Below, in pieces: positions 8,596 through 17,415 of a stretch of DNA of 50,415 bases. Each line of letters starts with the position of its first letter. Positions within the stretch are counted from its first letter, which is position 1. The notes below the pieces were generated by a model that searched no databases, was not told the origin of the DNA, and saw only the letters and a list, made by a program, of their open reading frames with translations. Origin of the DNA: an uncultured Marinoscillum sp. (GTDB lineage: Bacteria; Bacteroidota; Bacteroidia; Cytophagales; Cyclobacteriaceae); assembly GCA_902605755.1 (NCBI GenBank), contig CACLDR010000008.1:1-50415 (forward strand), given 5' to 3'. The position numbers and the translations under genes were made by a program.

Positions 8596-9138
8596 TTGAT
8601 GTTTGATTTTTTCAAGAAAAAGAAAAAGGTCTCATACGATGTGACCAATTTGTCTCTTAAAGATCTGGATGTTGGATTTATCTTTGATTATGATATGAAA
8701 TCATGGGTAGTCCAAGAAGCTTACAAATATGACTGGGGCAATAATAATTTCACCAGTGAATATAAGGTAGATAGCGGTGATGAAGTGGCTTTTTTGCACA
8801 TCTCTGATGAAGGTGAACTTGAGATATCAATGAGTAAATCGATTCGCATTAGTAAAATTGATGAGTCGATAATTGACGAAATTGAGAAGAATGAAAAGCC
8901 CCCTAGAAAAATACATTATATTGAGGAGTGTTATTATCTCGAAGAAGACTCTGCAGGCTATTTTTGTGATTTGAGTAAGGAGACAGAGGACTGGGAAGAA
9001 TTGGTTTCATGGGAATATTTAAATGATGAAGCTACCAAGATCTTAACTATTACACAATGGGATATTAGAAATATTGAAGCCTCTGCCGGCTTAATTTTAA
9101 AGGAATATCAATTTTCAAATATTATACCTGGCGAATAG
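8596..9138 (+). CDS. DUF4178 domain protein
   Basis: A 180-residue soluble acidic protein (the track start ATG-ATG gives MMFDFFKKKKK). It matches the DUF4178 pattern: LKDLDVGFIFDYDMKSWVVQ followed by a YDWGNNN segment, a basic or charged strand, and alternating beta strands ending in EWEYLNDEATKILTITQW-like text. DUF4178 proteins are known next to PspA, DUF350 and polyamine-synthesis genes and are thought to be beta-barrel-like ligand-binding or membrane-associated modules; function is unknown. Here it takes the place that DUF2491 has in the E. coli yjfIJKL group. Confidence 0.75.
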   Translation: MMFDFFKKKKKVSYDVTNLSLKDLDVGFIFDYDMKSWVVQEAYKYDWGNNNFTSEYKVDSGDEVAFLHISDEGELEISMSKSIRISKIDESIIDEIEKNEKPPRKIHYIEECYYLEEDSAGYFCDLSKETEDWEELVSWEYLNDEATKILTITQWDIRNIEASAGLILKEYQFSNIIPGE

Positions 9139-9161
9139 CTTATTTGTTGTAGATTTATACT

Positions 9162-9917
9162 ATGAAAAGATTACGACTTACAATACTTATGATATTTTCG
9201 TTCTCGATGTCGATAATATTTATTAGTTGTGGAGACGAAGAATTCCAAAAAAGTCCATTGGATGAGATTATCCGGGATATTCCTCGAGATGACATGTTCA
9301 CTATTATTTTATACGATATGGACGTAGAGGGAGATTTCTTACAAAGATATTTTCATAAATATCAAGTCATTCGAGATAATCAAGTTGAAGATGCTAGAGA
9401 AGTCATTTCTGATTGGCATGAGGTAGGGGAACGAGAATTTAATAACTATGTGAATGATATGGGTATGGAGATTGCTTCTCGAGACAGTTCGGGAAATCTC
9501 TCTAAAACGGTGGCTCCCCCAGGATACAACAATTATGTTGGTAATGAAAAATATGGAAGATGGGAAAATAGAAATGGATCAAGCTTTTGGGCCTTTTATG
9601 GTCAATATGCCTTTATGTCCAGCATGTTTAGGATGGGTAGTTACCCAGTGAGTAGAGGATATTATAGCGATTGGAGGAGTAATTACGCAGGTACCAATAA
9701 AAGGTATTATGGTCCAAGTAGTGGTGGAAGATCCTATTATGGAACTAGTAGTGCTTATAATAGTAATAGGAGTAGAAGATCTACTTGGAGTTCAAAAAGC
9801 AGTTCTTATAGGAGTTCAAAAAGCAGTTCTTTTAAAAACAACGTAACAAGTAGAACTTCAAGATCAAGTGGTAGCTATGGGAGCTCCAGATCTCGGGGTG
9901 GTGGATACGGTAAATAA
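9162..9917 (+). CDS. Lipoprotein with Ser/Tyr/Gly/Arg-rich tail
   Basis: A 251-residue exported protein. The signal peptide ends in the lipobox FISCG (Cys23), so a lipid anchor is expected. Residues about 30-110 are a small charged domain; residues about 155-251 are low complexity and strongly basic, built from Ser, Tyr, Gly and Arg (for example SKSSSYRSSKSSSFK) and ending in SRGGGYGK. The codons of this tail are repetitive, including two copies of a ggagttcaaaaagcagttct unit near 9787-9830. Proteins with a Gly/Arg/Ser C-terminus (DUF1190, E. coli YjfM/YgiB) occur at the same place in PspA/DUF350 clusters, so it may be a functional counterpart; I cannot show homology. Confidence 0.7.
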   Translation: MKRLRLTILMIFSFSMSIIFISCGDEEFQKSPLDEIIRDIPRDDMFTIILYDMDVEGDFLQRYFHKYQVIRDNQVEDAREVISDWHEVGEREFNNYVNDMGMEIASRDSSGNLSKTVAPPGYNNYVGNEKYGRWENRNGSSFWAFYGQYAFMSSMFRMGSYPVSRGYYSDWRSNYAGTNKRYYGPSSGGRSYYGTSSAYNSNRSRRSTWSSKSSSYRSSKSSSFKNNVTSRTSRSSGSYGSSRSRGGGYGK

Positions 9918-9942
9918 ATGAATTCATAAAAGTACGGAATAT

Positions 9943-10806
9943 ATGCTTTCAATATTGGATGGGTTACTCACAACCCTTACTTACGTTTCGGTCAGTTTTC
10001 TACTATTTTTCCTCGGAAAAATGGTATATCAACTTTTTCATCCAAGAGTAAAAGTAGCATATGAACTAGTAGAAAATGATAATTTAGCTTTCGCATTTGC
10101 TCATGTTGGGTACTTCATTGGTTTACTTTTATCTATTGGAAGCGTTATGGTGGGTGAGTCTGAGGGACTTGTTAATGACTTGATTGGTATTGGAGGTTAC
10201 GGTTTACTGTCTATTGTTCTCTTGAATTTGTCTTTAATTATCAATGATAAAGTTATACTTTCAAAATTTGACCTTGAAAAAGAAGTCTTTAATGATAAAA
10301 ATGTAGGTACAGGCATTGTTGAAGGTGCTAATGCCATCGCTACGGGTTTAGTGGTTATGGGAGCTATCACCGGTGAGGGTTTTGGAGAAGCGGGCCCGAT
10401 AGTAAATGTATTGATTTATTGGATTTCGGGACAAGTCATTCTCTTTACAACTTCTAAAATATATAATTTGATCACTTCATACGATATTCATGATTACATT
10501 GAAAAGGGAAACATAGCTGTCGCTGTGGGATATTCTGGAGCAATTATTTCAATCGGTAATCTTATTAACAATGCATTGGCTCATGATTTTGAAAGTTGGA
10601 TGATTACTTTCCAGGATGTCGGCTTTAATGTCATTGTCGGTTTTGCTTTTTTGCCCGTTGCTCGTTTTCTGACTGATAAGATTTTATTACCCGGACAAAA
10701 ACTTACGGATGAAATTATAAATCAAGAAGATCCTAATGTAGGAGCGTCTATCGTCGAAGCATTTGCCTATGTTGGAGGTTCTATGTTGATTGTCTGGGCA
10801 TTATAG
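9943..10806 (+). CDS. DUF350 integral membrane protein, duplicated domain
   Basis: A 287-residue polytopic membrane protein. It contains two tandem copies of the DUF350 unit: the first runs from about residue 5 to 140 and the second from about 150 to 287. Both show the pattern AxxxVGYxxGxxxSIG: FAFAHVGYFIGLLLSIGSV, and later IAVAVGYSGAIISIGNLI. Each copy contributes about four helices. DUF350 proteins (E. coli YjfL) are of unknown function and accompany PspA and polyamine genes. The next gene begins 5 bp downstream, so translation is probably coupled. Confidence 0.85.
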   Translation: MLSILDGLLTTLTYVSVSFLLFFLGKMVYQLFHPRVKVAYELVENDNLAFAFAHVGYFIGLLLSIGSVMVGESEGLVNDLIGIGGYGLLSIVLLNLSLIINDKVILSKFDLEKEVFNDKNVGTGIVEGANAIATGLVVMGAITGEGFGEAGPIVNVLIYWISGQVILFTTSKIYNLITSYDIHDYIEKGNIAVAVGYSGAIISIGNLINNALAHDFESWMITFQDVGFNVIVGFAFLPVARFLTDKILLPGQKLTDEIINQEDPNVGASIVEAFAYVGGSMLIVWAL

Positions 10807-10811
10807 AATCC

Positions 10812-12347
10812 TTGAAAAAAACCTCGATTTTACTGAAGGTTGCCCTTTTTGCAACGGGACTAGCAGGTATTGTTTCAGAGTACACTATTTCTACCTTGGC
10901 AACCTATTTTCTTGGAGACTCCGTTTTTCAATGGACTATGGTTGTTTCCATGATGCTTTTTTCGATGGGTTTGGGTAGTAGGCTATCTAAGATGTACGAT
11001 TATAAACTGCTCGAAAAATTTATACTAATCGAATGCCTACTCTCGGTTATCGCCTCAAATGTCACAGTTATTGTTTATGTCTGTTTTGCCTTTTATGGAA
11101 ATACTACCTTTATTATTTATTTTTTAAGTATTCTTATTGGGCTTTTGATTGGTATGGAAATACCGATTGTCATACGTCTAAATGAAAAATTTGAAAAATT
11201 AAAAGTTAATGTTTCCTCCGCTCTAGAAAATGATTACTATGGAAGTTTGTTAGGAGGTATTTTCTTTGCTTTTTTGGGGTTACCTATTTTAGGATTAATC
11301 TACACTCCATTGATTTTAGGAAGTATTAATTTCATTGTGGCATTACTTTTATTGTGGGCCACTTGGGACGATCTTCAAAAAAAACAAAAAACTAGGTTCA
11401 TCACCTATGTTGTGGGCGTTTTGACTATTTTGAGCACCTCTGCTTTTCTCTCTGAAGATGTGGTAAATTGGGGTGATCGTATCCGATATCGAGACTTGGT
11501 GGTTTACAGTGAGCAGTCTCGTTATCAAAAAATTGTAATGACATATTCAAAGGGTGATTATTGGTTGTTTCTTAACGGGAATCAACAGTTGAGCACCATT
11601 GATGAGGCGATGTATCATGAACCAATGGTTCACGCTCCAATGGTCCTTTCAAAAGAAGCTCGATCTGTATTGGTTTTGGGAGGAGGAGATGGTATTGTGG
11701 TTAGAGAATTGCTTAAATATCCTGAATTATCTAAAATTGTATTAGTTGATTTAGATCCTGCTGTTACATTAATGGCCCAGAATCATCCCATAATGTTGTC
11801 TATAAATGAAAATTCCTTAAACAACGATCGGGTGAAGGTAATTAACCAAGATGGGTTTCAATTTTTGGCCGAAACGCAAAAAAAATTTGATGTGGTAATT
11901 GCTGATTTTCCCGATCCTAGAACAGTAGATCTTGGACGTCTTTATTCGCGTGAATTTTACAGTCTTGTATACCAAGTATTAAATGAAAGTGGGATAATGA
12001 TTACTCAAGCGGGTAGTCCATATTATGCGCCTCAAGCATTTGATTGTATAGATCTTACAATACAATCGGCAGGGTTTAATACCTTGAAATTACATAATCA
12101 AGTATTATCCTTGGGGGAATGGGGTTGGGTCATGGGATCGAAACAGAAACGAGAGCTTAAAAATGAGTTACAATCAGCCTCCTTAGGCGTATTACCTACC
12201 CAGTGGTTGACTGATGGAGCATTAACAAGAATTTCTTCTTTTGGAGCAGAGGTGTTTGAATCAAATTATGCGTCAATTTCTATCAATAGGCTACATGATC
12301 CGGTGCTTTATCATTATTATCTCAATGGAAGATGGGATTTATATTAA
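10812..12347 (+). CDS. Membrane-anchored spermidine-synthase-like aminopropyltransferase
   Basis: A 511-residue protein with about seven N-terminal membrane helices (residues 1-215) fused to a C-terminal spermidine/spermine-synthase methyltransferase-like fold. This domain has QSRYQKI, LNGNQQLSTIDEAMYHE, the cofactor loop GGGDG (residues 290-294), VDLDP and the DFPDP motif, all typical of the SpeE fold that transfers an aminopropyl group from decarboxylated S-adenosylmethionine. The start is a TTG 5 bp after the DUF350 stop; no ATG lies close enough. SpeD, which makes the aminopropyl donor, is encoded in the opposing operon. The stop overlaps the stop region of the convergent flavin oxidase gene by 4 bp. 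Confidence 0.87.
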   Translation: MKKTSILLKVALFATGLAGIVSEYTISTLATYFLGDSVFQWTMVVSMMLFSMGLGSRLSKMYDYKLLEKFILIECLLSVIASNVTVIVYVCFAFYGNTTFIIYFLSILIGLLIGMEIPIVIRLNEKFEKLKVNVSSALENDYYGSLLGGIFFAFLGLPILGLIYTPLILGSINFIVALLLLWATWDDLQKKQKTRFITYVVGVLTILSTSAFLSEDVVNWGDRIRYRDLVVYSEQSRYQKIVMTYSKGDYWLFLNGNQQLSTIDEAMYHEPMVHAPMVLSKEARSVLVLGGGDGIVVRELLKYPELSKIVLVDLDPAVTLMAQNHPIMLSINENSLNNDRVKVINQDGFQFLAETQKKFDVVIADFPDPRTVDLGRLYSREFYSLVYQVLNESGIMITQAGSPYYAPQAFDCIDLTIQSAGFNTLKLHNQVLSLGEWGWVMGSKQKRELKNELQSASLGVLPTQWLTDGALTRISSFGAEVFESNYASISINRLHDPVLYHYYLNGRWDLY

Positions 12348-13846
12348 AGTGATTTGGCCGCTACAATACCCGAGTCAATGGCTTCAAAAAGTAGAGGTAA
12401 TCTACCCGTATCAACTCCTGAAAATTTAAAATTATCTGTTTCTGGATAGGTCTTGAATAAGTAATGTGGTGTGGGTATCGGCATAGCATGTCCCATTACA
12501 TGAATGAATGCAGCCTCTGGATCAATTGGTTCTTTAACCATAGAATGAATGTAGGTTAATGTTTTGTTGACGATGCGGTCTTTATGATCTTCAACGGTAA
12601 GTAATTTGCTACGATGTTCAGGTTTTAGACAATAATAACCAGTCAGGCAATGAAGGCCCTTGAGATTTCCTTGATATTGTATACTTGAATCAATAAAACC
12701 TAAAAAACCCGATTCACTATCCAAATATTCATTTTGCCAATAGCCAAAATTATTTGGCTTTTGCCTAGTCAAAATATTTACTACCATCCAAGGAGCATAA
12801 ATATTTTTATCAAATGGAGAATCTATTTCTGGGGTAATATATTTGAGGCCGTGTTTTTGTCCGGCATAAATGATTGTATCTGTCTGTATTTGCAGACGTT
12901 GGTTCTGGATAATGTTTAATGCATCGACTAGATAACCTGATCCTTTTTTTTCGATATGATATACTAAATGTTCCTTAAGTATTCTCTGAGATGGAATTTT
13001 TTGAAATATTTTTTTTACAAAATATTGATTTCCTTCAGGAGCAGAAAATAGTTCTACATATTGATTTTGATAGGGTCGGCAGGTATAATAGTGGATTCCA
13101 GCGAGAGCCGAGACCTGTTTACTTGTTCCTCCATAGTCATCTAGCATTTGGTAGTCAATGAGATTTCTAAAATTAGGGTCTGCATTGATGTCGTGTTCAT
13201 TCAAATAGGTATCAAATGTGCTTTGATCAAGGTATTTTAATTCAGTCGGAGTAAAACGTGTGGGCAAGACCATTCGGCCTTCAAATTGACGCATCAGTTC
13301 CATTAATTTTTGAGAAGCTTTGGTTTTTGGCATTACATTTTTTCTAAATTTTCCTTTTTGGAAGCATTGTTGTCGACGTGCATTAGGAATAATATGCTGA
13401 CGATCTTTAAAGGACCAATTATCATTCCATGGGTGGTACTCAATAATTTGCAATTCTTCAAACATTTTTAAGACTTCCGTTCCATAGTAGGCTGGGTAAG
13501 CTAAGTCATAATGCGCACCACGACCCAAGGAAACGCCTTGATAATTATTTGCAGATGAGGAGCCTCCATATCGATCATCTAGCTCTAAGAGCAGATAATC
13601 TTTATTTTTTAGAGTATGCGCAGCCGCTAGACCTGATAGACCTCCACCAACTATGAGTGTTTCAGTTTGACACTTTTCACAAATTTTGAGGGATAGTGCA
13701 TTTTTTATTAAATGACCTGATTCAGCCATTGAGGAAACCGAGATTGGGAAGGGTTTATTATTTAAAAAATCTATCTCGCAAGAATTTAGCCAAAAAGGTG
13801 CTGAAAGGCCTATTGCCGTTTTTTCTATAAATTTTCTTCGCTTCAA
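12344..13846 (-). CDS. Tat-exported FAD-dependent (amine oxidase-like) oxidoreductase
   Basis: A 500-residue flavoprotein of the amine-oxidase/phytoene-desaturase superfamily. The N-terminus MKRRKFIEKTAIGLSAPFWL is a twin-arginine signal, and LNSC at residues 20-23 could also be a lipobox, so the enzyme should sit folded in the periplasm. The dinucleotide-binding motif is LIVGGGLSGLAAAHTL (GGGLSG at 67-72), followed by LLELDDRYGGSS, and the C-terminal FAD block is FSGVDTGRLPLLFEAIDSG. Its position between two spermidine-synthase-like genes, one overlapping and one abutting, suggests a polyamine or an aminopropylated product as substrate; this is inference from context. Confidence 0.85.
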   Translation of the reverse strand: MKRRKFIEKTAIGLSAPFWLNSCEIDFLNNKPFPISVSSMAESGHLIKNALSLKICEKCQTETLIVGGGLSGLAAAHTLKNKDYLLLELDDRYGGSSSANNYQGVSLGRGAHYDLAYPAYYGTEVLKMFEELQIIEYHPWNDNWSFKDRQHIIPNARRQQCFQKGKFRKNVMPKTKASQKLMELMRQFEGRMVLPTRFTPTELKYLDQSTFDTYLNEHDINADPNFRNLIDYQMLDDYGGTSKQVSALAGIHYYTCRPYQNQYVELFSAPEGNQYFVKKIFQKIPSQRILKEHLVYHIEKKGSGYLVDALNIIQNQRLQIQTDTIIYAGQKHGLKYITPEIDSPFDKNIYAPWMVVNILTRQKPNNFGYWQNEYLDSESGFLGFIDSSIQYQGNLKGLHCLTGYYCLKPEHRSKLLTVEDHKDRIVNKTLTYIHSMVKEPIDPEAAFIHVMGHAMPIPTPHYLFKTYPETDNFKFSGVDTGRLPLLFEAIDSGIVAAKSL

Positions 13847-15040
13847 TTAATTTCTGTTTATTAACCTTTCTTTTTCTAAGAAGTATTCTTGCTTCCCCAT
13901 TGCCATCATCATTGACATGACATCATCATTCCACCATTGAGAGGCGAAGGTCTTGCGTGATTCTTTGAGTATACTAGCCAGTTGTTCACTTGAAAGTTTT
14001 TTTGATACTAAAACCCAGCCTATTTGGCCTAATGTGGGGATTTGCAAATGATAGGGTACGACTCCATAGTTTAATGAGCTAATTTGATCATGATAATTTT
14101 TAAATATCTTAGGTTGATTATAAATATCTCCAATTTGCGTTAAAAGGAAACCGCAGGAATTTAGTTTACTCATTAGTTTTTTAGAAAAATAGGGTTTCAT
14201 AAGAGTCGATATTTCCAAACTTTCCATAAGGTTAAACAAATCTATTATGATAGCATCAAATTGGAGTGGCGTCTTTTCTATAAATGTGGTTATGTCTTGT
14301 TGGATGAGGGTTACAGAATCGAGATTCAAATCTTTCAGTTGATTATGGAGAAAATCTATGTCATAGGGAATCATATGGAGTGATTGGTAATGAAAATTAG
14401 AAGTTTTTAGTTGTTTGGCGATGACTCCATTATCTCCACCAATAATCAGAATCGAGGCATTCTCAGAAAGCACTTGCAATAAGGGATATAATGTCGCTTC
14501 CCCATACATTTTTTGATCTGGAGTGGCAGTGCTTAATTGACCGTTGTAATAAGTCCAAAGATCGTTTCTCCATTGAACTTGATCGATAGATCCTTTTCTA
14601 GTTTTTAAGGATAAAATGAGATTTTCTGTATATTTTTTTTGATGGGGGTAAAAGCTAAAAGGAATCATCCAAATAAGACTAGCATTAATAATAGGGAGTA
14701 TTAGCCGTTTAATATTTAATTGAGTTCCAACAAGCATAGAGGTAATTGCAATTACATTGATCCATATCCATCCATGATCAGATATTCCGATCAAATATTT
14801 AGCTAAAGGATAGGAAAACAGAATAGTAGCTGTAGGCCATAGAGACATAAAAAATGAAAAGAGGTTATTTTTAAAGAGAGTAATGGGGGTAAATCGTAAA
14901 GCAACTGCTGAAGATAAAATAAAAAACCAAAAAGCAATTTGATTTGGAGTGTCAAACTCAAAAAAATGTGCAGATAACCGATGGTACCAACCGCCAGTCA
15001 GTCCGAGAAATAAAAAGAAGGTTAAATATGATTTTTTCAA
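13847..15040 (-). CDS. Degenerate spermidine-synthase-like membrane protein (paralogue)
   Basis: A 397-residue protein with four or five N-terminal membrane helices (about residues 1-130) and a C-terminal aminopropyltransferase-like domain. The cofactor loop has become GGDNG (201-205), the substrate region reads YYNGQLSTATPDQKMYGEAT (His of the usual YHE lost), and the acidic block after the cofactor strand is IDL instead of DFPDP. It is therefore a divergent paralogue of the protein at 10812-12347 and may be inactive or have a changed substrate. It starts inside the end of the ion-channel gene (4-bp overlap) and abuts the flavin oxidase gene, so it belongs to the SpeD-channel-SpeE2-oxidase operon. 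Confidence 0.78.
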   Translation of the reverse strand: MKKSYLTFFLFLGLTGGWYHRLSAHFFEFDTPNQIAFWFFILSSAVALRFTPITLFKNNLFSFFMSLWPTATILFSYPLAKYLIGISDHGWIWINVIAITSMLVGTQLNIKRLILPIINASLIWMIPFSFYPHQKKYTENLILSLKTRKGSIDQVQWRNDLWTYYNGQLSTATPDQKMYGEATLYPLLQVLSENASILIIGGDNGVIAKQLKTSNFHYQSLHMIPYDIDFLHNQLKDLNLDSVTLIQQDITTFIEKTPLQFDAIIIDLFNLMESLEISTLMKPYFSKKLMSKLNSCGFLLTQIGDIYNQPKIFKNYHDQISSLNYGVVPYHLQIPTLGQIGWVLVSKKLSSEQLASILKESRKTFASQWWNDDVMSMMMAMGKQEYFLEKERLINRN

Positions 15041-15804
15041 TCTTTTTCTTCTGATTTTTTTCTAATTTCAGACTCAAATCCTGAAGCGATAATTCCTGCG
15101 GGTAAGGCAAAAATTCCGACACCCAAAATTGCAATGAATGCACCTAAAATTCTTCCTAAGGCGGTGATTGGATATACATCTCCATAACCAACTGTAGTCA
15201 GTGTAGCAACACCCCACCACATAGTTGATGGAATACTACTGAATGCTTCAGGTTGTACTTCATGCTCTACATAATACATTAGGCTTGAGGCCAAAATAAG
15301 GACTAAGAAAACAATGGTAAGGGTGACTAAAAGCTCCTCTTTTCTCCTTTTTAAAACATTTGAAATCATCTGAAAAGCCGTAGAATATCTTCCCATTTTA
15401 AAGATTCGTATCAACCTAAATAGTCGAAGGAGACGTAATATACGTCCATCAATGTTCATAATGAAGGGCAAATACCAGGGTAAAATCGCTAATAAATCGA
15501 TCAATCCAATCGGTGAAAAGATGAATTTAAGCCTGCCTTTTATCGGATGACTGTAATGGTTAAGTAAAGTACAAGTCCAAATACGTCCGAGATATTCCAA
15601 AGAAAAAACGACTACCGAAATAATCTCAAACCATTCAAAAAGATCAGAATACTTGATGTAGACATCATCTACTGTTTCCATGATTACAGCGAGCATATTT
15701 AAAACAATCATTACCATGATGAATGAATCAAATTGGTGACTGAAACGATTGTCACCATCATCTTTCTCAAGTATTTCGAATAAGCCTTTTCTTATTTTTT
15801 CCAT
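15037..15804 (-). CDS. Voltage-gated-type potassium channel
   Basis: A 255-residue tetrameric cation channel subunit of the Kv/VIC type. Helices S1-S3 run to about residue 115. The S4 voltage sensor, residues 121-137, carries Arg at every third position (RILRLLRLFRLIRIFK). The pore loop has the K+ selectivity filter TTVGYGD (203-209). S6 follows, with a basic C-terminus. Prokaryotic Kv channels of this size are common. Here it overlaps both its neighbours (38 bp with speD, 4 bp with the spermidine-synthase-like gene). Polyamines block cation channels from inside in many systems, which makes the link to SpeD of interest, but no direct sequence evidence shows such regulation. Confidence 0.93.
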   Translation of the reverse strand: MEKIRKGLFEILEKDDGDNRFSHQFDSFIMVMIVLNMLAVIMETVDDVYIKYSDLFEWFEIISVVVFSLEYLGRIWTCTLLNHYSHPIKGRLKFIFSPIGLIDLLAILPWYLPFIMNIDGRILRLLRLFRLIRIFKMGRYSTAFQMISNVLKRRKEELLVTLTIVFLVLILASSLMYYVEHEVQPEAFSSIPSTMWWGVATLTTVGYGDVYPITALGRILGAFIAILGVGIFALPAGIIASGFESEIRKKSEEKD

Positions 15805-16087
15805 TTTTATTATAATTATGATAAGCGATTATAAAATTCACATACATATCACTGTTACAACTACTAATCTCTAGATAGGCTTTTTTTTCTTCAGGAAAAG
15901 TGTGAAGCGCACAATGACTCTCTGCAAGTAACCAAAGGGCAGTGTATCCATGGGGTTCAAAGATATGGTCAATAAATTTGATTATAGTGAATCCTGAGCC
16001 AATAATCAGTCCTTCAATATCTGTTTTTAACTTATCATCTGAGGAGTAGTTCATCCAAGATGAGAAATTATCGATTTTTGCTTCCAA
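15767..16087 (-). CDS. speD: S-adenosylmethionine decarboxylase proenzyme (class 1B type)
   Basis: A 106-residue proenzyme of the short bacterial SpeD type that decarboxylates S-adenosylmethionine to provide the aminopropyl group for spermidine synthesis. The self-processing site is LLAESHCALHTFPE: cleavage between Glu56 and Ser57 creates the pyruvoyl cofactor on Ser57. The expected catalytic His lies just after it (H62 in LHTF), and the active-site Cys is C77 in ISSCN. The length fits the Thermotoga/Bacillus-type homodimer. It is the first gene of the minus-strand operon and overlaps the channel gene by 38 bp. No separate spermidine-synthase locus is visible in the window, so this donor probably feeds the linked SpeE-like proteins. 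Confidence 0.92.
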   Translation of the reverse strand: MEAKIDNFSSWMNYSSDDKLKTDIEGLIIGSGFTIIKFIDHIFEPHGYTALWLLAESHCALHTFPEEKKAYLEISSCNSDMYVNFIIAYHNYNKNGKNKKRLIRNT

Positions 16088-16173
16088 TGAGATATGTTTT
16101 AAGTATATTTTTTGATTTGAAATTAATCTCTATGCTAAAATAATGCTTGTTCTTCATATGAAGGGTTAATATG

Positions 16174-16181
16174 TATATTTG
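16174..16181 (+). promoter_or_regulatory. Bacteroidota -7 element upstream of sulfite dehydrogenase
   Basis: TATATTTG matches the TAnnTTTG consensus of Bacteroidota sigma factor promoters and ends 19 bp before the ATG. A TTG about 24 bases upstream could be the -33 part, somewhat farther away than usual. Confidence 0.5.
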
Positions 16182-16200
16182 TTGTGTATAAGATATTGTT

Positions 16201-17415
16201 ATGAAGCGTCGAATTTTTCTTAAAAAGACAGGATTGGGACTGGCCAGTCTTTCGGGCTTAGATGTAGTATTCGCTTCAAGTATTCCTAAAGGTTATGTTC
16301 CATTGATAGGTTTGCAGGATCCTTTTAAAGAATTAAATAAGCACAAACAGATGATTGTGTTGAATGACCGTCCATTAAATATTGAAGCCCAGGCTCATTT
16401 ATTGAATGATGAGGTGACGCCTGCAGAAAAAATGTTTGTGAGAAACAATGGGATTACGCCTGAGAATATAGACCCAAATGATTGGAAATTGGTTATAGAC
16501 GGTGAATCGGCCATAAATGCGAGGTCATTTACGCTTGAGGAGTTAAAAACTAACTTCAATTCACATACTTATCAATTGGTTCTAGAATGTGGAGGTAACG
16601 GTCGTAGTGAGTTTAATCCACCTGCCAAAGGAAATCAATGGACTATAGGAGCTGTATCTTGTCCACGATGGACAGGTGTCAGGTTACGGGAAATATTGGA
16701 ACGTGTAGGTATGAAGGAAGATGCCGTTTACTTGGCTTATCATTCTAGGGATCAGCACTTAAGTGGAGACTTCAAAAAAGAAGCGATTTCACGTGGGATT
16801 CCTATTTTAAAGGCTTTGATGGATGAAACGTTATTGGCTTATCATATGAATGGGGAAGATCTTCCTCTAATTCATGGTCAACCACTAAGGTTAGTAGTAG
16901 GCGGTTGGCCGGCCTCAGCATCCGGTAAATGGTTGGAGCGATTATCTATCAGAAATATCGTGCATGATGGAGCTAAAATGGGAGGTCAGTCTTACAGGGT
17001 ACCATGTGAGACGGTTGCCCCAGGTACCGTTGTACCCGATGAGGACATGTGTATCATTGAATCCATGCCAGTCAAATCGTTATTAACTTATCCAAAAAGT
17101 GGCGCTATCTTAAAAAATCAGACGAATCTAGAAATCAAAGGACATGCTTGGGCAGGCGAATTAGTAGTTTCTGCGGTCTATTATTCTATTGATTTTGGTG
17201 CTAGGTGGCATGTTTGTCAGTTGTCTGCTCCAGTCAATCGTCTCGCTTGGCAGCACTTTAAGGCAGAAATTCAGTTTCCAAAAAAAGGTTATTATGAAGT
17301 ATGGGTACGCGCCAGAGATCAAAATGGAGTGGATCAACCCATGATCTTACCTGGATGGAATCCCAAAGGGTATTTAAATAATGCATGTCATAGGATAGCG
17401 GTCAAAGTAGTATGA
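16201..17415 (+). CDS. Sulfite dehydrogenase, molybdenum subunit (SorA/sulfite oxidase family)
   Basis: A 404-residue periplasmic molybdopterin enzyme expected to oxidise sulfite to sulfate. The twin-arginine signal is MKRRIFLKKTGLGLASLSGL. The molybdenum ligand is Cys130 in LVLECGGNGRSEF, the usual sulfite-oxidase position (QCAGNRR), followed by the conserved WTIGAVSCPRWTGVRL block and DLPLIHGQPLRLVVGG-like text (PLIHGQPLRLVVGGWP). The C-terminal dimerisation domain runs from about residue 290 (KSLLTYPKSG) to the end. The next gene encodes a cytochrome and overlaps the stop by 4 bp, the typical SorA-SorB arrangement. The spared Arg residues of the sulfite pocket fit, but other sulfur-oxo substrates remain possible. 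Confidence 0.87.
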   Translation: MKRRIFLKKTGLGLASLSGLDVVFASSIPKGYVPLIGLQDPFKELNKHKQMIVLNDRPLNIEAQAHLLNDEVTPAEKMFVRNNGITPENIDPNDWKLVIDGESAINARSFTLEELKTNFNSHTYQLVLECGGNGRSEFNPPAKGNQWTIGAVSCPRWTGVRLREILERVGMKEDAVYLAYHSRDQHLSGDFKKEAISRGIPILKALMDETLLAYHMNGEDLPLIHGQPLRLVVGGWPASASGKWLERLSIRNIVHDGAKMGGQSYRVPCETVAPGTVVPDEDMCIIESMPVKSLLTYPKSGAILKNQTNLEIKGHAWAGELVVSAVYYSIDFGARWHVCQLSAPVNRLAWQHFKAEIQFPKKGYYEVWVRARDQNGVDQPMILPGWNPKGYLNNACHRIAVKVV

